A stretch of 64,000 nucleotides of DNA from DATARH01 sp963705325 (GTDB taxonomy: Bacteria; Pseudomonadota; Alphaproteobacteria; ATCC43930; CGMCC-115725). Shown here in pieces: positions 15,289 to 24,240 of the stretch. Numbering within the stretch: the stretch's first letter is position 1; each line of letters opens with the position of its first letter. The stretch covers positions 2,046,001 through 2,110,000 of the forward strand of contig OY970069.1 in assembly GCA_963705325.1 (NCBI GenBank), in the 5' to 3' direction. The notes beneath the pieces were generated by a model. That model saw only the letters and a program-made list of their open reading frames with translations, was not told where the DNA came from and did not search any database. A program made the translations under genes and the position numbers.

Positions 15289-16430
15289 TGCGGGATAGGG
15301 GGCGCATCACGGCGCCGCCCCTCCCACACCACCGGGCATACGGGTCGCGTACGTCGGCGGTTCGACCGGGTTAAGCTCGGGCTACAACATGGAGCCGGGG
15401 GAGACCGAGGGAGTCGGAGTAGTGGTTGCGCAGTGCCTGCTGAACCACCAGGTGTCCTGACATGTGCCAGAACCCCGTCGGAGAGCCGGCGGCGACCGCT
15501 GCGGGGAGTAGCCGCGCCATCCGTTAAGGGTGGGGCGTCAGCTCTTTGATCAACTGCAGTCAGACTGATCCCGCGTGTCCGGCGTGTCAGACCCCGGATC
15601 TGCGTCTCGAATTTGTCGAGGGCATTTGGCGCAATGCGCCGTTGCTCCCGTCATTCGAGATACTGAGCCCGAGAAACTTGCGCTCTCCGGCCGCGCCACG
15701 CGCTTTTGGCATCGTTGACCTTCAGCCGCAGCTTCTGGGTCAGGAACCGGCTCACCGAGGCCATGACCCGTTCACCGGCGCGGCGGTTGCGGACCTAGAT
15801 GTTATATTACAGTCATCCGCATAAGGGCAGAAGCGGTGGCCGCGTCGGGCCAGTTCCTTGTCGAGGTCGTCGAGCACGAGTTGCTGAGGAGGGGCGAAAG
15901 CGGACCGCCCTGCGGCGTCCCCTCGTCCACCGGTCGGACCAAACCGTCCATCACCCCAGCATTGAGGAACGCCCGGATGAGCTTGCGCACGCGCTTGTCG
16001 GCCACCCGCAGGGCAACCCGTGCCATCAGGTTGTCATGGTTGACCCGGTCGAAGAATTTTTCGAGAACAAGGTCAACGACGACGCTGTAGCCGTCCGCAA
16101 TATATCGTTGCGCTTGGGCCACGGCCTGGTGGGCCGAGCGCCCTGGTCGGAAGCCGTAGCTGTGCTCGGAAAACGTCGGGTCCCACTCTCCTGGAGAACC
16201 TGCAGCAGGGCTCGCTGGATCAGTCTGTCGACGACGCAAGGCCCGCCGAGCTTTCTGACCCCGCCGTCCGGCTTGGGTATTTCGACCCGCTTGACCGGCC
16301 GCGTTTGGTAGATCCCCTTGAGCAACTGAGACCGAATGCTTGGCCAGTGTTCAAGCAGGTGACCCTTTGTGTCGTCGATAGTCATCGGGGAACCAATTAA
16401 AAAAGCGTCATCGAAATTTTGCCCATTCAC
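15289..16430 (-). mobile_element. Group II intron remnant, 5'-truncated
   Basis: Minus strand. A broken reverse transcriptase gene is followed by structured RNA. At about 15315-15366 the sequence GAACCGCCGACGTACGCGAC, then CCCGGTGGTGTGGGAGG, matches a domain V pattern. It is followed by a domain VI-like GGCGCCGTGATGCGCC hairpin and a CTATCCCG 3' end. Upstream of the RT start there is no room for domains I-III before the AT-rich gap, so the 5' part is missing, as after incomplete target-primed reverse transcription. Boundaries are approximate. Confidence 0.65.
15385..16430 (-). pseudogene. Group II intron reverse transcriptase/maturase, multiply frameshifted
   Basis: Blocks in order but in changing frames: VEIPKPDGGVRKLG and CVVDRLIQRALLQVL, then SYGFRPGRSAHQAVAQAQRY, VVDLVLEKFFDRVNHDNLMA, DEGTPQGGPLSPLLSN, LDDLDKELARRGHRF with the catalytic YADD, and a maturase-like C-terminus FWHMSGHLVVQQAL. 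Frameshifts occur near 16190, 15880 and 15790. Several lesions make it inactive. Clear LtrA-type family. Confidence 0.88.
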
Positions 16431-16650
16431 ACTTAATATTATAAATTATTGTCTCGGCAATATTATAGAATTTAATTGCGCCGCCGGCCAAGCGGCGCTT
16501 GGATCTTGACTGCTGGTTGCGAATAGCTTCACTCCGTCGGGTACAAATCGCCCCCGCTACCCGACCTTTCGTTGAGCCGCTGCAACTTCCGCCCCGCTTC
16601 AGGCGTTAGACCGCCAGTGCGCCCCCCGGCGCAACACGAACAGGCTCCTG

Positions 16651-19305
16651 ATGCTCAGCGCCGCAATCGTCAGAATCACCGCGCATTGCGCTCGAAAGCG
16701 CCGCGCGACGATCGCCATTGCCGCGCTCGTCGCGCTGGTGGCGACGATCTATGCGGCGACGCATTTCGAACTCAACACCGACACCGAGCGGTTGCTGCCG
16801 CAAGAACTGTCATGGCAACAGCACCAGCACGCTTACGCCACCGAGTTCCCGCAGCATCAGATCATCGCCGTGGTCGATGCGCCGACCTCCGAACTGGCCG
16901 GCATCGCCAGCGATCGCCTGGTCGCGCGGTTGCGACAAGCGACCACCCTCTTTTCGTCAGTTCGCCAGCCCCAAGGCGACCTCTTCATGGAGCGCAATGC
17001 GCTGCTCTATTTGTCGACCGACCAGGTCGTGGCGACCGCGCAACAATTACAAAGCGCTCGCCCGGTACTAGCGATGCTCGCCGCCGATCCAAGCCTGCGC
17101 GGGGTGATGCGGGTGCTCTCCGCCGGCGCCGATGCGGTGCAGAAGCAGCGCCTGCCCGCCGACACATTGACCAAGCCGATGACCATGCTGTCGGATGCGC
17201 TGGACCCGATCCTCGCTGGCAAGTTTGCCAGCGTGTCGTGGCTGAGCTTGCTCGACCCGAACGCGACCCTGCCGGCGCGGTCGCGGCAGTTCATCGAGGT
17301 TGACCCGAAGCTCGACTATAATGCGCTGCGCCCGGGGCATGCCGCGACCACGGCGATCCGCAGCATGGTCGACGAGCTGCGCCTCGGTCCCGCTTTGGGC
17401 GCGAGCGTGAAATTGACCGGCATCGCGCCGATCAACGACGCGCAATTCGCGGCGCTGGGCAAGACCGCGATCCCTGGCTTTATCGGGACAGTCATCGCCG
17501 TCGTGGCGATCTTGTGGCTGGCGCTGCGCTCGGCGCGGATCATCCTCGCGGTGTTTTTCACCCTCACCATCGGCTTTGTCGTGACCGCCGCGGCCGGGCT
17601 GCTACTGGTCGGGGCCTTCAATCTTTTGTCGATCGCGTTCGCCGTGCTCTTTGTCGGTCTCGGCGCTGACTTCGCGATCCAATTCAGCGTGCGCTACCGC
17701 GCCGAGCGCCACGAGCACGACAACATCATCACCGCGCTGGAGGGCGCTGCAGCCAAGGCGGGTCTGCCGCTAGCGCTGGCGGCGATGGGAACAGCGATTG
17801 GCTTCTTGTCGTTCCTGCCGACCCAATACAAGGGTGTCGCCGAATTGGGCCTCATCGCCGGCATCGGCATGCTCGTCGCCTTCGCCGCGACGATCACCTT
17901 GCTGCCGGCGCTACTTGCGTCGTTCAACCCGCCCGGCGAGCCGAGCCGGATGGGGTTCGCCGAGATGGCGCGGTTCGACCATTTCCTCGCCCGCTACCGC
18001 ATCGCCATCGTCGTCGGCACTCTTGTCCTCATCCTCGCCGCCAGCCCGCTGCTGCTGCGCATGCGTTTCGATTTCGCCCCGATCCATCTGCAGAACCAAC
18101 AGAACGAGGCGGTGCAGACCTATCGCGAGCTCGCCGCCACCGTGCCCGAGGCCGGGGTCGACGCGATCAATTTGATCGCGCCATCGCTCACGGATATCGC
18201 GGCGCTGGAGCAAAAGCTGTCGGGCCTCCCCGATGTCGCCGGAACACGCTCGGTTCTCGACCTCATCCCCGCCGACCAGGATGCGAAGCGCACGGCGATC
18301 CGCGGCGCGGCGATGGCGCTCGATCCGGTGCTCGCCCGCGGCGCGAGCGAGCCGCCGCCAACCGACGCTGAGATCGTCGCGGCGATGCGCCAGGCGGCAA
18401 CCGACCTCGACACGCTCAGCTACAACGTCAGCGGCGCCGCTGCGAAAGCGGCAGAGCGCCTTTCGTGGCAGCTCGCCCGCCTCGCCGACGGCGACGTGAA
18501 GTTCCGCCAATATGCCGGCTATGCCGTGGTTGTGCCGCTGCAAAGCGACCTCGATCGGCTGCGCAACATGCTGCGGCCGCAACAGGCGACGATCGCAACC
18601 CTACCGCCCGAGATCCGCAGCGACTGGATCGGCGCCGACGGTCGCGCGCGCGTCGAGATCCTGCCCAAGGGCGACACCAACGACAGCGCGACGATGCAGC
18701 GTTTCGCCAGTGCCGTGCTGGCGGTGGCGCCCGAGGCGGCGGGGGGGCCGGTGCAGCTCCTGGAATCGAAGCGCACCGTGCTTGGCGCTTTTATCGAGGC
18801 CGGGATCGTCGCCATCGTCGCGATCACGGCGATGCTGTGGATCGCGCTGCGCCGGTTTGGCGACGTGCTCCTCACCCTGGTGCCGCTACTCGTCGCCGGC
18901 GCGGTGACGATGGAGCTGATGGTCGTCCTCGGCCAGTCGCTGAATTTCGCCAATGTCATCGTTTTCCCGCTGCTCCTCGGCGTCGGCATCGCGTTCAAGA
19001 TCTACTACGTTCTGGCGTGGCGCGACGGCCGCACCAACCTCTTGCAATCGACCCTGACCCGCGCGGTGTTTTTCAGCGCGCTGACCACTGCCACCGCGTT
19101 CGGCAGTCTATGGCTGTCGAGCGCGCCCGGCATGTCGAGCATGGGCAAGCTGATGGCATTGGCCCTCCTCTGCACCCTCGCCGCGGCGGTGTTGTTCCAG
19201 CCGGCGCTGATGGGCCCGCCGCGCACCCGTCAGCCCGGGGAGGCGGCGCCCGAAGTGGACGCGCGCGAAACCCACCGTCCCGAACGGACGCGCGAGGCCG
19301 CGTGA
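16651..19305 (+). CDS. hpnN: Hopanoid-associated RND (MMPL) transporter HpnN
   Basis: 884 residues, the usual HpnN length. An N-terminal helix and large periplasmic loop (FELNTDTERLLPQELSW) are followed by five helices with the MMPL/SSD signature VLFVGLGADFAIQFSVRYRA, a second periplasmic domain (MRFDFAPIHLQNQQNEAVQT) and a second helix bundle (NFANVIVFPLLLGVGIAFKI). HpnN moves hopanoids to the outer membrane in Rhodopseudomonas and other alphaproteobacteria. The second half lacks the classic sensing Asp-rich motif, as in HpnN. An HpnM-like protein lies at 10430-11050, but other hpn genes are not in view. The start at 16651 has no strong ribosome site. Confidence 0.9.
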   Translation: MLSAAIVRITAHCARKRRATIAIAALVALVATIYAATHFELNTDTERLLPQELSWQQHQHAYATEFPQHQIIAVVDAPTSELAGIASDRLVARLRQATTLFSSVRQPQGDLFMERNALLYLSTDQVVATAQQLQSARPVLAMLAADPSLRGVMRVLSAGADAVQKQRLPADTLTKPMTMLSDALDPILAGKFASVSWLSLLDPNATLPARSRQFIEVDPKLDYNALRPGHAATTAIRSMVDELRLGPALGASVKLTGIAPINDAQFAALGKTAIPGFIGTVIAVVAILWLALRSARIILAVFFTLTIGFVVTAAAGLLLVGAFNLLSIAFAVLFVGLGADFAIQFSVRYRAERHEHDNIITALEGAAAKAGLPLALAAMGTAIGFLSFLPTQYKGVAELGLIAGIGMLVAFAATITLLPALLASFNPPGEPSRMGFAEMARFDHFLARYRIAIVVGTLVLILAASPLLLRMRFDFAPIHLQNQQNEAVQTYRELAATVPEAGVDAINLIAPSLTDIAALEQKLSGLPDVAGTRSVLDLIPADQDAKRTAIRGAAMALDPVLARGASEPPPTDAEIVAAMRQAATDLDTLSYNVSGAAAKAAERLSWQLARLADGDVKFRQYAGYAVVVPLQSDLDRLRNMLRPQQATIATLPPEIRSDWIGADGRARVEILPKGDTNDSATMQRFASAVLAVAPEAAGGPVQLLESKRTVLGAFIEAGIVAIVAITAMLWIALRRFGDVLLTLVPLLVAGAVTMELMVVLGQSLNFANVIVFPLLLGVGIAFKIYYVLAWRDGRTNLLQSTLTRAVFFSALTTATAFGSLWLSSAPGMSSMGKLMALALLCTLAAAVLFQPALMGPPRTRQPGEAAPEVDARETHRPERTREAA

Positions 19306-19327
19306 CGGGTAAGTGTTGGCCCCTTGA

Positions 19328-19432
19328 TTAGCGCGAGCCGCGGCGCAAGCGGGTACCTCTACGTGCGCAATACTCACGGGCGAGGTCGGCCAGCGCCCGC
19401 CGTTCCTCATCGGTGAAATCGATCCTTGGCAC
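19328..19432 (-). CDS. Possible 34-residue conserved peptide
   Basis: From GTG 19432: VPRIDFTDEERRALADLARE, then a basic tail ending RRGSR. The PRIDFTDEE pattern resembles N-termini of small alphaproteobacterial proteins. No clear ribosome site; it may be a remnant. It converges on hpnN. Confidence 0.3.
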   Translation of the reverse strand: MPRIDFTDEERRALADLAREYCARRGTRLRRGSR

Positions 19433-20252
19433 TACCAGCAGCCGGGCAAGTGCGGGTACCGCGCGAGATCGCCTAGGGTAACAGCGCCGGTGGACATGGG
19501 CCGAGCACAGCGCGACCCGCCGGCAGGGGGTCCAAGCGCGCCCGATCTTGATCGCGGCGCGAAGACGACCTCCCCCTCGCTCGCGCCGCTTCCCGACCCG
19601 GAAGCGAGCCCAGCCTCTCTCCCCGGATTGCGCCGGGCTCTTCCGCGGCCTCTACAGCGCCGGAACGTCCGACCCTACCGCCACGCTCCCGTTCCCCTTC
19701 GCGACGGAGGACTTCTGCTTCGTTATCCCCATGTCCCGGGAACGCCGCTCCGGCAAGGCACGTTATTCGAAAAAAGAGAGGGAGCGACCTTTCGTCATCG
19801 GTTTGAAGAAGCTATGACCAAGCTCACGTTGCCCGGCGGCACCGCTACATGCTGGCCGGTAGGTGCGGGTAATGGACCCCGCACTGTTCGTAGATTGAGA
19901 TTTGCTTCATCCGGGGACAGTCGACAGCGAGGACGTTGCGCAACTCCGGCGGTTCGGAGGCCTTCGCGTCGACCGGGGACGGCCTTCGTTTACTCCAGTC
20001 GGCGGTTCCCCTGGCCTCCCTGAACGTCCGGTTTACGCCGCTTCTCGGTCACTCAGCCTTTGCGGTTTGGACGGCTCTTCATGCCCCGAAGGCGACCTTC
20101 GCGCCTAATCAAGGCAGCCACTTGATAATTGAAAAAAAACAAAAATCCAAAATGTGAGAATAACGAATAGCTGGATCTGTCACATTATTGAAAACAAATG
20201 GGCATTGCCCAACCGCTTAATTTTTAGGCGGCCGGAGAATGGCAGGGTCGAT
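19433..20252. other. Gap with no supported gene
   Basis: A long plus-strand frame (19490-20023) exists, but it is Pro/Arg-rich with no recognisable motif or ribosome site. The last 130 bases are AT-rich. I see no RNA gene or mobile-element end. Confidence 0.5.
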
Positions 20253-20412
20253 GACCTTGTTACAATTTACCTCTGTACGGTATGGAACAGGAATTTCTTG
20301 GCAGTGTTCAGAATTTGAATGGCCTTTGGAGCCTGAAATGCTGACACCGGAGGAACGGGCGCTCCTGACCGATATCGGGGACAAGCTTCTCGACCTTTTC
20401 GTCAGGCGGGAT
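20253..20412 (+). repeat. Intact copy of duplicated promoter-gene module
   Basis: Similar to the complement of 9771-9934 through the upstream region and the first about 25 codons. Confidence 0.8.
20284..20308 (+). promoter_or_regulatory. EcfG-like promoter
   Basis: GGAAC at 20284-20288, 16 bases, TGTT at 20305-20308. It is conserved in the duplicate at 9878-9903, which supports function. Confidence 0.55.
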
Positions 20413-20520
20413 GATGCAGTCACCGACGGCGATTTGGACCGCGCGCAGCGGCTGCACGAGGAAATCGCGGATGTCGCAGCCGAGCGAAGGAAAATCCTCC
20501 GGGACGCCGGGGAACTATGA
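20338..20520 (+). CDS. Small conserved acidic protein, stress-type
   Basis: 60 residues. ATG 20338 is chosen because GGAG lies upstream and the duplicate begins at the same Met. It is helical and acidic: MLTPEERALLTDIGDKLLDL, then RAQRLHEEIADVAAERRKIL. No named family. It is expressed from an EcfG-like promoter and overlaps the next gene by ATGA. Confidence 0.7.
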   Translation: MLTPEERALLTDIGDKLLDLFVRRDDAVTDGDLDRAQRLHEEIADVAAERRKILRDAGEL

Positions 20521-20738
20521 TGCCAGCCGACCGCGCGAAGCGCCGCCGAGCACGCGAGAACGCCCTCATCGACCACCTGGCGGACAAGATGTTCGAGCCC
20601 AAAGGTTCAATTGACGATCAGCCAAATCACAGCCCCATCACCCCCACCGGCCGACCGGTCGAGGACCAGGTGCGAAAGGAGTGGAACCCTCGCAAGGGCG
20701 GGCTTCCCATCTTGAGCCGTAAACACCGCGCGCTCTAG
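20517..20738 (+). CDS. Hypothetical basic protein coupled to upstream gene
   Basis: 73 residues: MMPADRAKRRRARENALIDH, then PITPTGRPVEDQVRKEWNPR and GGLPILSRKHRAL. Probably disordered or nucleic-acid binding. It starts at the ATG overlapping the previous stop, so both form an operon. Confidence 0.6.
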   Translation: MMPADRAKRRRARENALIDHLADKMFEPKGSIDDQPNHSPITPTGRPVEDQVRKEWNPRKGGLPILSRKHRAL

Positions 20739-20789
20739 CGCTCGACCGGGAGGGTATCGGTTCCCCGAAGCGTAGTCCGGAGCCTTGCG

Positions 20790-20936
20790 CTAGAGGCCGC
20801 CAAACCCATCCTTAAAGCGCATCACGTCCTCATCGCTGTGAAAGTTGATCTCGAAGCCAATGCGGCCAACCGGCGCAGGCTTGAAACGGGTCGGCTGCAT
20901 CTTCTGACTATCCAGCCATATGCGGAGCCGGCTCAT
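20790..20936 (-). CDS. 48-residue conserved hypothetical protein
   Basis: MSRLRIWLDSQKMQPTRFKP, then VGRIGFEINFHSDEDVMRFK and DGFGGL. The codon pattern and alternating hydrophobic strands look real, and it resembles small proteins I associate with Rhizobiales. The frame is open a little upstream, so the start could be earlier. Confidence 0.5.
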   Translation of the reverse strand: MSRLRIWLDSQKMQPTRFKPAPVGRIGFEINFHSDEDVMRFKDGFGGL

Positions 20937-21201
20937 CGCTTCGCCGTATGAAATGGCGGCAGGCTTGGGATAAACACCGTGAGGGGCGAGGTGCTTTCCA
21001 TGTTTTAGGCCGCCAAAGTTTTTCTCCTAAATCGGGGGACTCAAACTCCCTGCAAATCGGGGTTAGACGAGGGGCGATAAAAATTGACCCGGCGGTGGTC
21101 CGGCCGGGTCAGTTGTCACTACATCAAATCGGAGCGGCACGGGGGAGCAGCCTCTCCGACACTGGGCCACCGGCACCGTGGCGGATGCCACAATTGCGTT
21201 C

Positions 21202-21558
21202 CTAAAAGCCGTAATACCGGTCGACCCTCTGGCCGTAGCTGCGATCGGACCAGTCAGGCTCGTAGCCGGCCGAGTAGTAAGGTGCTTTTTCCAGCCGCTC
21301 GCGGTCGATATCGACAACATAGCCGCCCTGGTTGGTGTCATAAGTCAGCACTCGCCAGGGCAAGGGATGGTAGCTCTCGCCCATGCCCAGGAAACCTCCA
21401 AACGACATGATGGCGTAAGCAACCCTGCCGCTGACTTTGTCGATCATCACGTCATACACCGACCCGAGCTTATCGCCCTGGGGGTTGTAGACGCTGGTTC
21501 CGGTTACCTTGTCAGCGGAAATCAGGTTGACGGTTTCGTCAGTCGCAACGTCGTTCAT
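21202..21558 (-). CDS. Cytoplasmic PRC-barrel domain protein
   Basis: 118 residues with a typical PRC-barrel: NLISADKVTGTSVYNPQGDK, LGSVYDVMIDKVSGRVAYAI, FGGFLGMGESYHPLPW. A Tyr/Arg-rich tail (YYSAGYEPDWSDRSYGQRVD) follows. No signal peptide, unlike the PRC protein at 2604. Such proteins are general-stress-induced in Rhizobiales, and a perfect EcfG promoter lies 36 bases upstream. Confidence 0.9.
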   Translation of the reverse strand: MNDVATDETVNLISADKVTGTSVYNPQGDKLGSVYDVMIDKVSGRVAYAIMSFGGFLGMGESYHPLPWRVLTYDTNQGGYVVDIDRERLEKAPYYSAGYEPDWSDRSYGQRVDRYYGF

Positions 21559-21593
21559 TATGTGCTCTACATCTGAGAGGAGAGACGACTGCG

Positions 21594-21618
21594 AACGTCG
21601 TCGCGGTAGGCCCGTTCC
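21594..21618 (-). promoter_or_regulatory. EcfG-type promoter of the PRC-barrel gene
   Basis: Minus strand: GGAAC (complement of 21614-21618), exactly 16 bases, CGTT (complement of 21594-21597). Full match to the EcfG consensus; 36 bases before the start at 21558. Confidence 0.7.
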
Positions 21619-21787
21619 TGGGCGCGGTAGCGAACAGATGGCATGCGGGGTGGACCTGCTGGGTCGACCTGATCATCAGCGACGCCGCCAGGTCCGCGTA
21701 GGAAGCGACTTCCTGCTCGACCATGCCGTTCTCGCTCGAGTTTTCATGGCCGAAGCACCGGGGCTCTTGCGGCGGCGTCAATCGTGA

Positions 21788-22297
21788 CGTTTACGCATCG
21801 TCATCGAGACCCCGAAAGGTAGCCGGAACAAATATGACTACGACCCGGACTGCGACTGCATGGAATTGGGGACAGTCCTCCGGGAAGGCATGCAATTTCC
21901 CTACGACTTTGGTTTCGTTCCTTCGACGCTCGGCGATGACGGCGATCCGCTCGACATCCTCGTGCTGATGGATGCGCCGGTCATACCGGGCTGTGTGATC
22001 AAAGCGCGCCCAATCGGCGCAATCGAGGCTAAGCAGAAGGCAAAGGGCGAGGATTGGGAGCGAAACGGCCGGCTTATCGCAATCGCAGTTCACTCACAGA
22101 CCCATGACGACGCGAAATCGCTGAGCGATCTGCGCCCACATCTAGTCGAAGAGATCAAGCAGCTCTTCGTCAACTACAACCGACTACGCGGGCGAAAATT
22201 CAAGCCGATTGCCGAAGCAAGCCCACAAGCTGCGGAGAAGCTTATTAAGGCGGGGATGAAGACCTTCAAGAAGCAGAACGGACGACATAAATCGTGA
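21788..22297 (+). pseudogene. ppa: Inorganic pyrophosphatase lacking its start
   Basis: Family I soluble pyrophosphatase, which hydrolyses PPi to drive biosynthesis. The core is intact: VIETPKGSRNKYDYDPD, the active-site block DFGFVPSTLGDDGDPLDILV, and LFVNYNRLRGRKF. In-frame TGA at 21785-21787 precedes it and no ATG, GTG or TTG lies before Met at 21860, which is past the conserved ETPKGSRNK residues. About 10-15 N-terminal residues and the start are lost. Translation from 21860 would lack a conserved Lys, so I call it a 5'-truncated gene. Confidence 0.8.
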
Positions 22298-22329
22298 AAA
22301 TGATCTGTTAGAGATGCCTATCGGCAAGG

Positions 22330-22632
22330 TCAAACGAACGCTCCCACTGCCATCCCGACGACTAAGCCCAATATGGCGAGCGTCGCCCAACGTCTTCAGA
22401 CCCGCACCTATCGTGAACTCGCCCATCACGCGGCGTCGCATTGTAATCATCATCAACAAGACCATGATCGGGACGGCGACGACGCTATTGGTGACGGCGC
22501 TCCAATAGAGATCGGATACCGGGTCGATCGGCGCGGAATTGCAGCATGGCCAGGGCCAAAACAGCGATCGCCTCTGTGGGTTGACGCGCCACTCCCACCC
22601 GCCAACCAGCGGCTTCCGCGACGCCGTATGCT
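22330..22632 (-). pseudogene. C-terminal fragment of an NRAMP metal transporter
   Basis: Minus strand, in changing frames: AYGVAEAAGWRVGVARQPTE, then DLYWSAVTNSVVAVPIMVLL, MRRRVMGEFTIGAGLKTLG and WATLAILGLVVGMAVGAFV, stop at 22330. This is the end of NRAMP-type Mn/Fe transporters (EAFGWxxGL..., ALFWSAVINGVVAVPVM, NRRVMGEFT). At least two frameshifts. It abuts the end of the aquaporin pseudogene. Confidence 0.85.
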
Positions 22633-23300
22633 AATTCCCTTGATCCTCTCCCTCGGCGGCCTTTGCCTCGTCGGGCTTTTGCGTTCCCCGCACGAGGCGG
22701 ACGAAAAGCGCGGCGAGAGCCGCACCGAGCAGTGGCCCAACAACATAGATCCAAAAACTCGCCATTTGCCCGCTCACCAGCGCGGGGCCAATCGAGCGCG
22801 CCGGATTCATGGATGCGCCACTGACCGGTCGCGAGAATAAGCCGCAGAGTGCAATCGTTCCGCCGACGGCGAGCGCGGCATCGGATCCGATCATGCGATA
22901 TCGTGAAGCGGTGCTTAGGATGACCGTGATCAAGAGGGTCGTCAGCGCGAGTTCCATGACGAAAGCGGCGACGATCCCGTGGCCCGGTTCTGTCACGCCC
23001 CCTTCGAGGGCTGGGCCGAATAGCACGTGCAACAGCAAGGCCGCCGCGGTCGCGCCACAGATCTGGGCAAGGATATAACTCGGTATCCGCTGCCCCCCGC
23101 AACGAGAATCCGATCGTCACCGCAGGGTTGAGATGCGCGCCAGAAGCCGGTCCGAGCGAGTAGATCATCGCCATGACCAACAGTCCGGTGGCCAGACTGC
23201 GGCCTACCGGCGTCACCTCCGCGAATGGTCCTAGCGCCCCTATGGCGCCGCCACCGGCGTCCTCGAAAACGAGCGCATGCAACAATTCAAGAGCGGCAGG
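22631..23300 (-). pseudogene. MIP/aquaporin channel with homopolymer frameshift
   Basis: Aquaporin-superfamily channel for water or small solutes. Both pore motifs are present: SGAHLNPAVTIGF and SGASMNPARSIGP, but in different frames. The break is a run of six C at 23094-23099; with five, the frame reads through as LRGQRIPSYILAQICGA into LLLHVLFGPALEGG. The N-terminal helix region also carries an in-frame TAG, and I find no good start. A sequencing error could explain the run, but not the missing N-terminus. Confidence 0.82.
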
Positions 23301-23540
23301 CTAACCAGCGCAAACCCTGAAAACGGGCGAAGTCTTTCGGCAGAGCCTTAAGCAGCCGGTTTCTTTCCCATATTGATAGGAGACACGGCGCACCCCTCTG
23401 GCGCCGCTGATGGCTGAGGCCCCCGCTCTCGGTCGAGTGGCCTTGTCCGAGGACGAGGATGATGCGGCCAGCACTCGGAACTGACCGGATCTGCCGGTGA
23501 TTGACGGCTGTCCACGTTTGACACGTTCTCCCTCAGAACT

Positions 23541-23571
23541 CCCGGCGTCGCCCGACGGCGCCGGGATTTTT
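23541..23571 (+). terminator. Possible rho-independent terminator
   Basis: CCCGGCG, 11-base loop, CGCCGGG, then ATTTTT. No intact gene lies directly upstream on this strand. Confidence 0.45.
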
Positions 23572-23660
23572 ACCCCCGCTGGCCGTGGCCAGGTCCCTAA
23601 AGGTCGTTTTAGAAGCCTACTCTGGCGACTTGCGCGCAGGAGAAAACAAAGACATTAGTC

Positions 23661-23825
23661 GTGAAGCCTAACCCGCGGCGCATGCAGTGCATGCGCGATA
23701 GTCCTGCTGAAAACAGTATGCCTGCCCGGCGTCTTGTCTACCGGCTGCGGTGGGAGCGCGTGTTATTAGCTGGCTGCATTGCTGGCGCTGTCGAGTTGGG
23801 ATTGATCGCGCTGGCGGTGTATTAA
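23661..23825 (+). CDS. Possible 54-residue single-helix membrane protein
   Basis: GTG start; basic N-terminal half, then RLRWERVLLAGCIAGAVELG and LIALAVY as one membrane helix, stop TAA. No ribosome site or family recognised. Supported only by its plausible topology. Confidence 0.3.
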   Translation: MKPNPRRMQCMRDSPAENSMPARRLVYRLRWERVLLAGCIAGAVELGLIALAVY

Positions 23826-24240
23826 TTAGCTCAGACCGGGCGCTCCACCGCGATGACACCATAGATTAACTTCCCACCCCGCAATAAAGCGACTGTTACA
23901 CACATTTACTTATTTTTACAAAACGTTACAAACAAATTGCTGCAGCGTTTTTCAAGGTTTAATACAGTGGCTGGCCACTCGAAAGCTTTCGGATGGCTTA
24001 ATAGCGCGCCGGAATTAGAACAAAACAGCCCTCAGTATTAGGTCTCGATGAGAACTGCGAAGAAGTCGAGAGGCCGCGGAGTGCGATCCCCAAATAATGC
24101 GTGGCGACAAAGCCGGGTCAATCTGACCGGCGCGAGCCACGGCGCACCCTGGTGCGGCGGCTCCTGCCCACGGCCGTTCACATTTCCTTCTCAGCCAATC
24201 CCCGTGCCTGCCGCGTGCGCGCAGGCCGAAGGAGTAAACC
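23826..24240. other. Upstream region of the poly-HAMP kinase
   Basis: AT-rich stretch at 23880-23960 with three TTACA words (TGTTACAC, TTTACAA, CGTTACAA), possibly a promoter or binding region. AGGAG lies 10 bases before the kinase ATG. No gene supported. Confidence 0.4.

Noticed and set aside
17911..18582. 223-residue frame antisense to hpnN
   Set aside because: Shadow of a strongly coding plus-strand gene; no start context or motif.
19490..20023. 177-residue plus-strand frame after hpnN
   Set aside because: Pro/Arg-rich with no motif, no ribosome site and no conserved pattern; treated as chance in GC-rich DNA.
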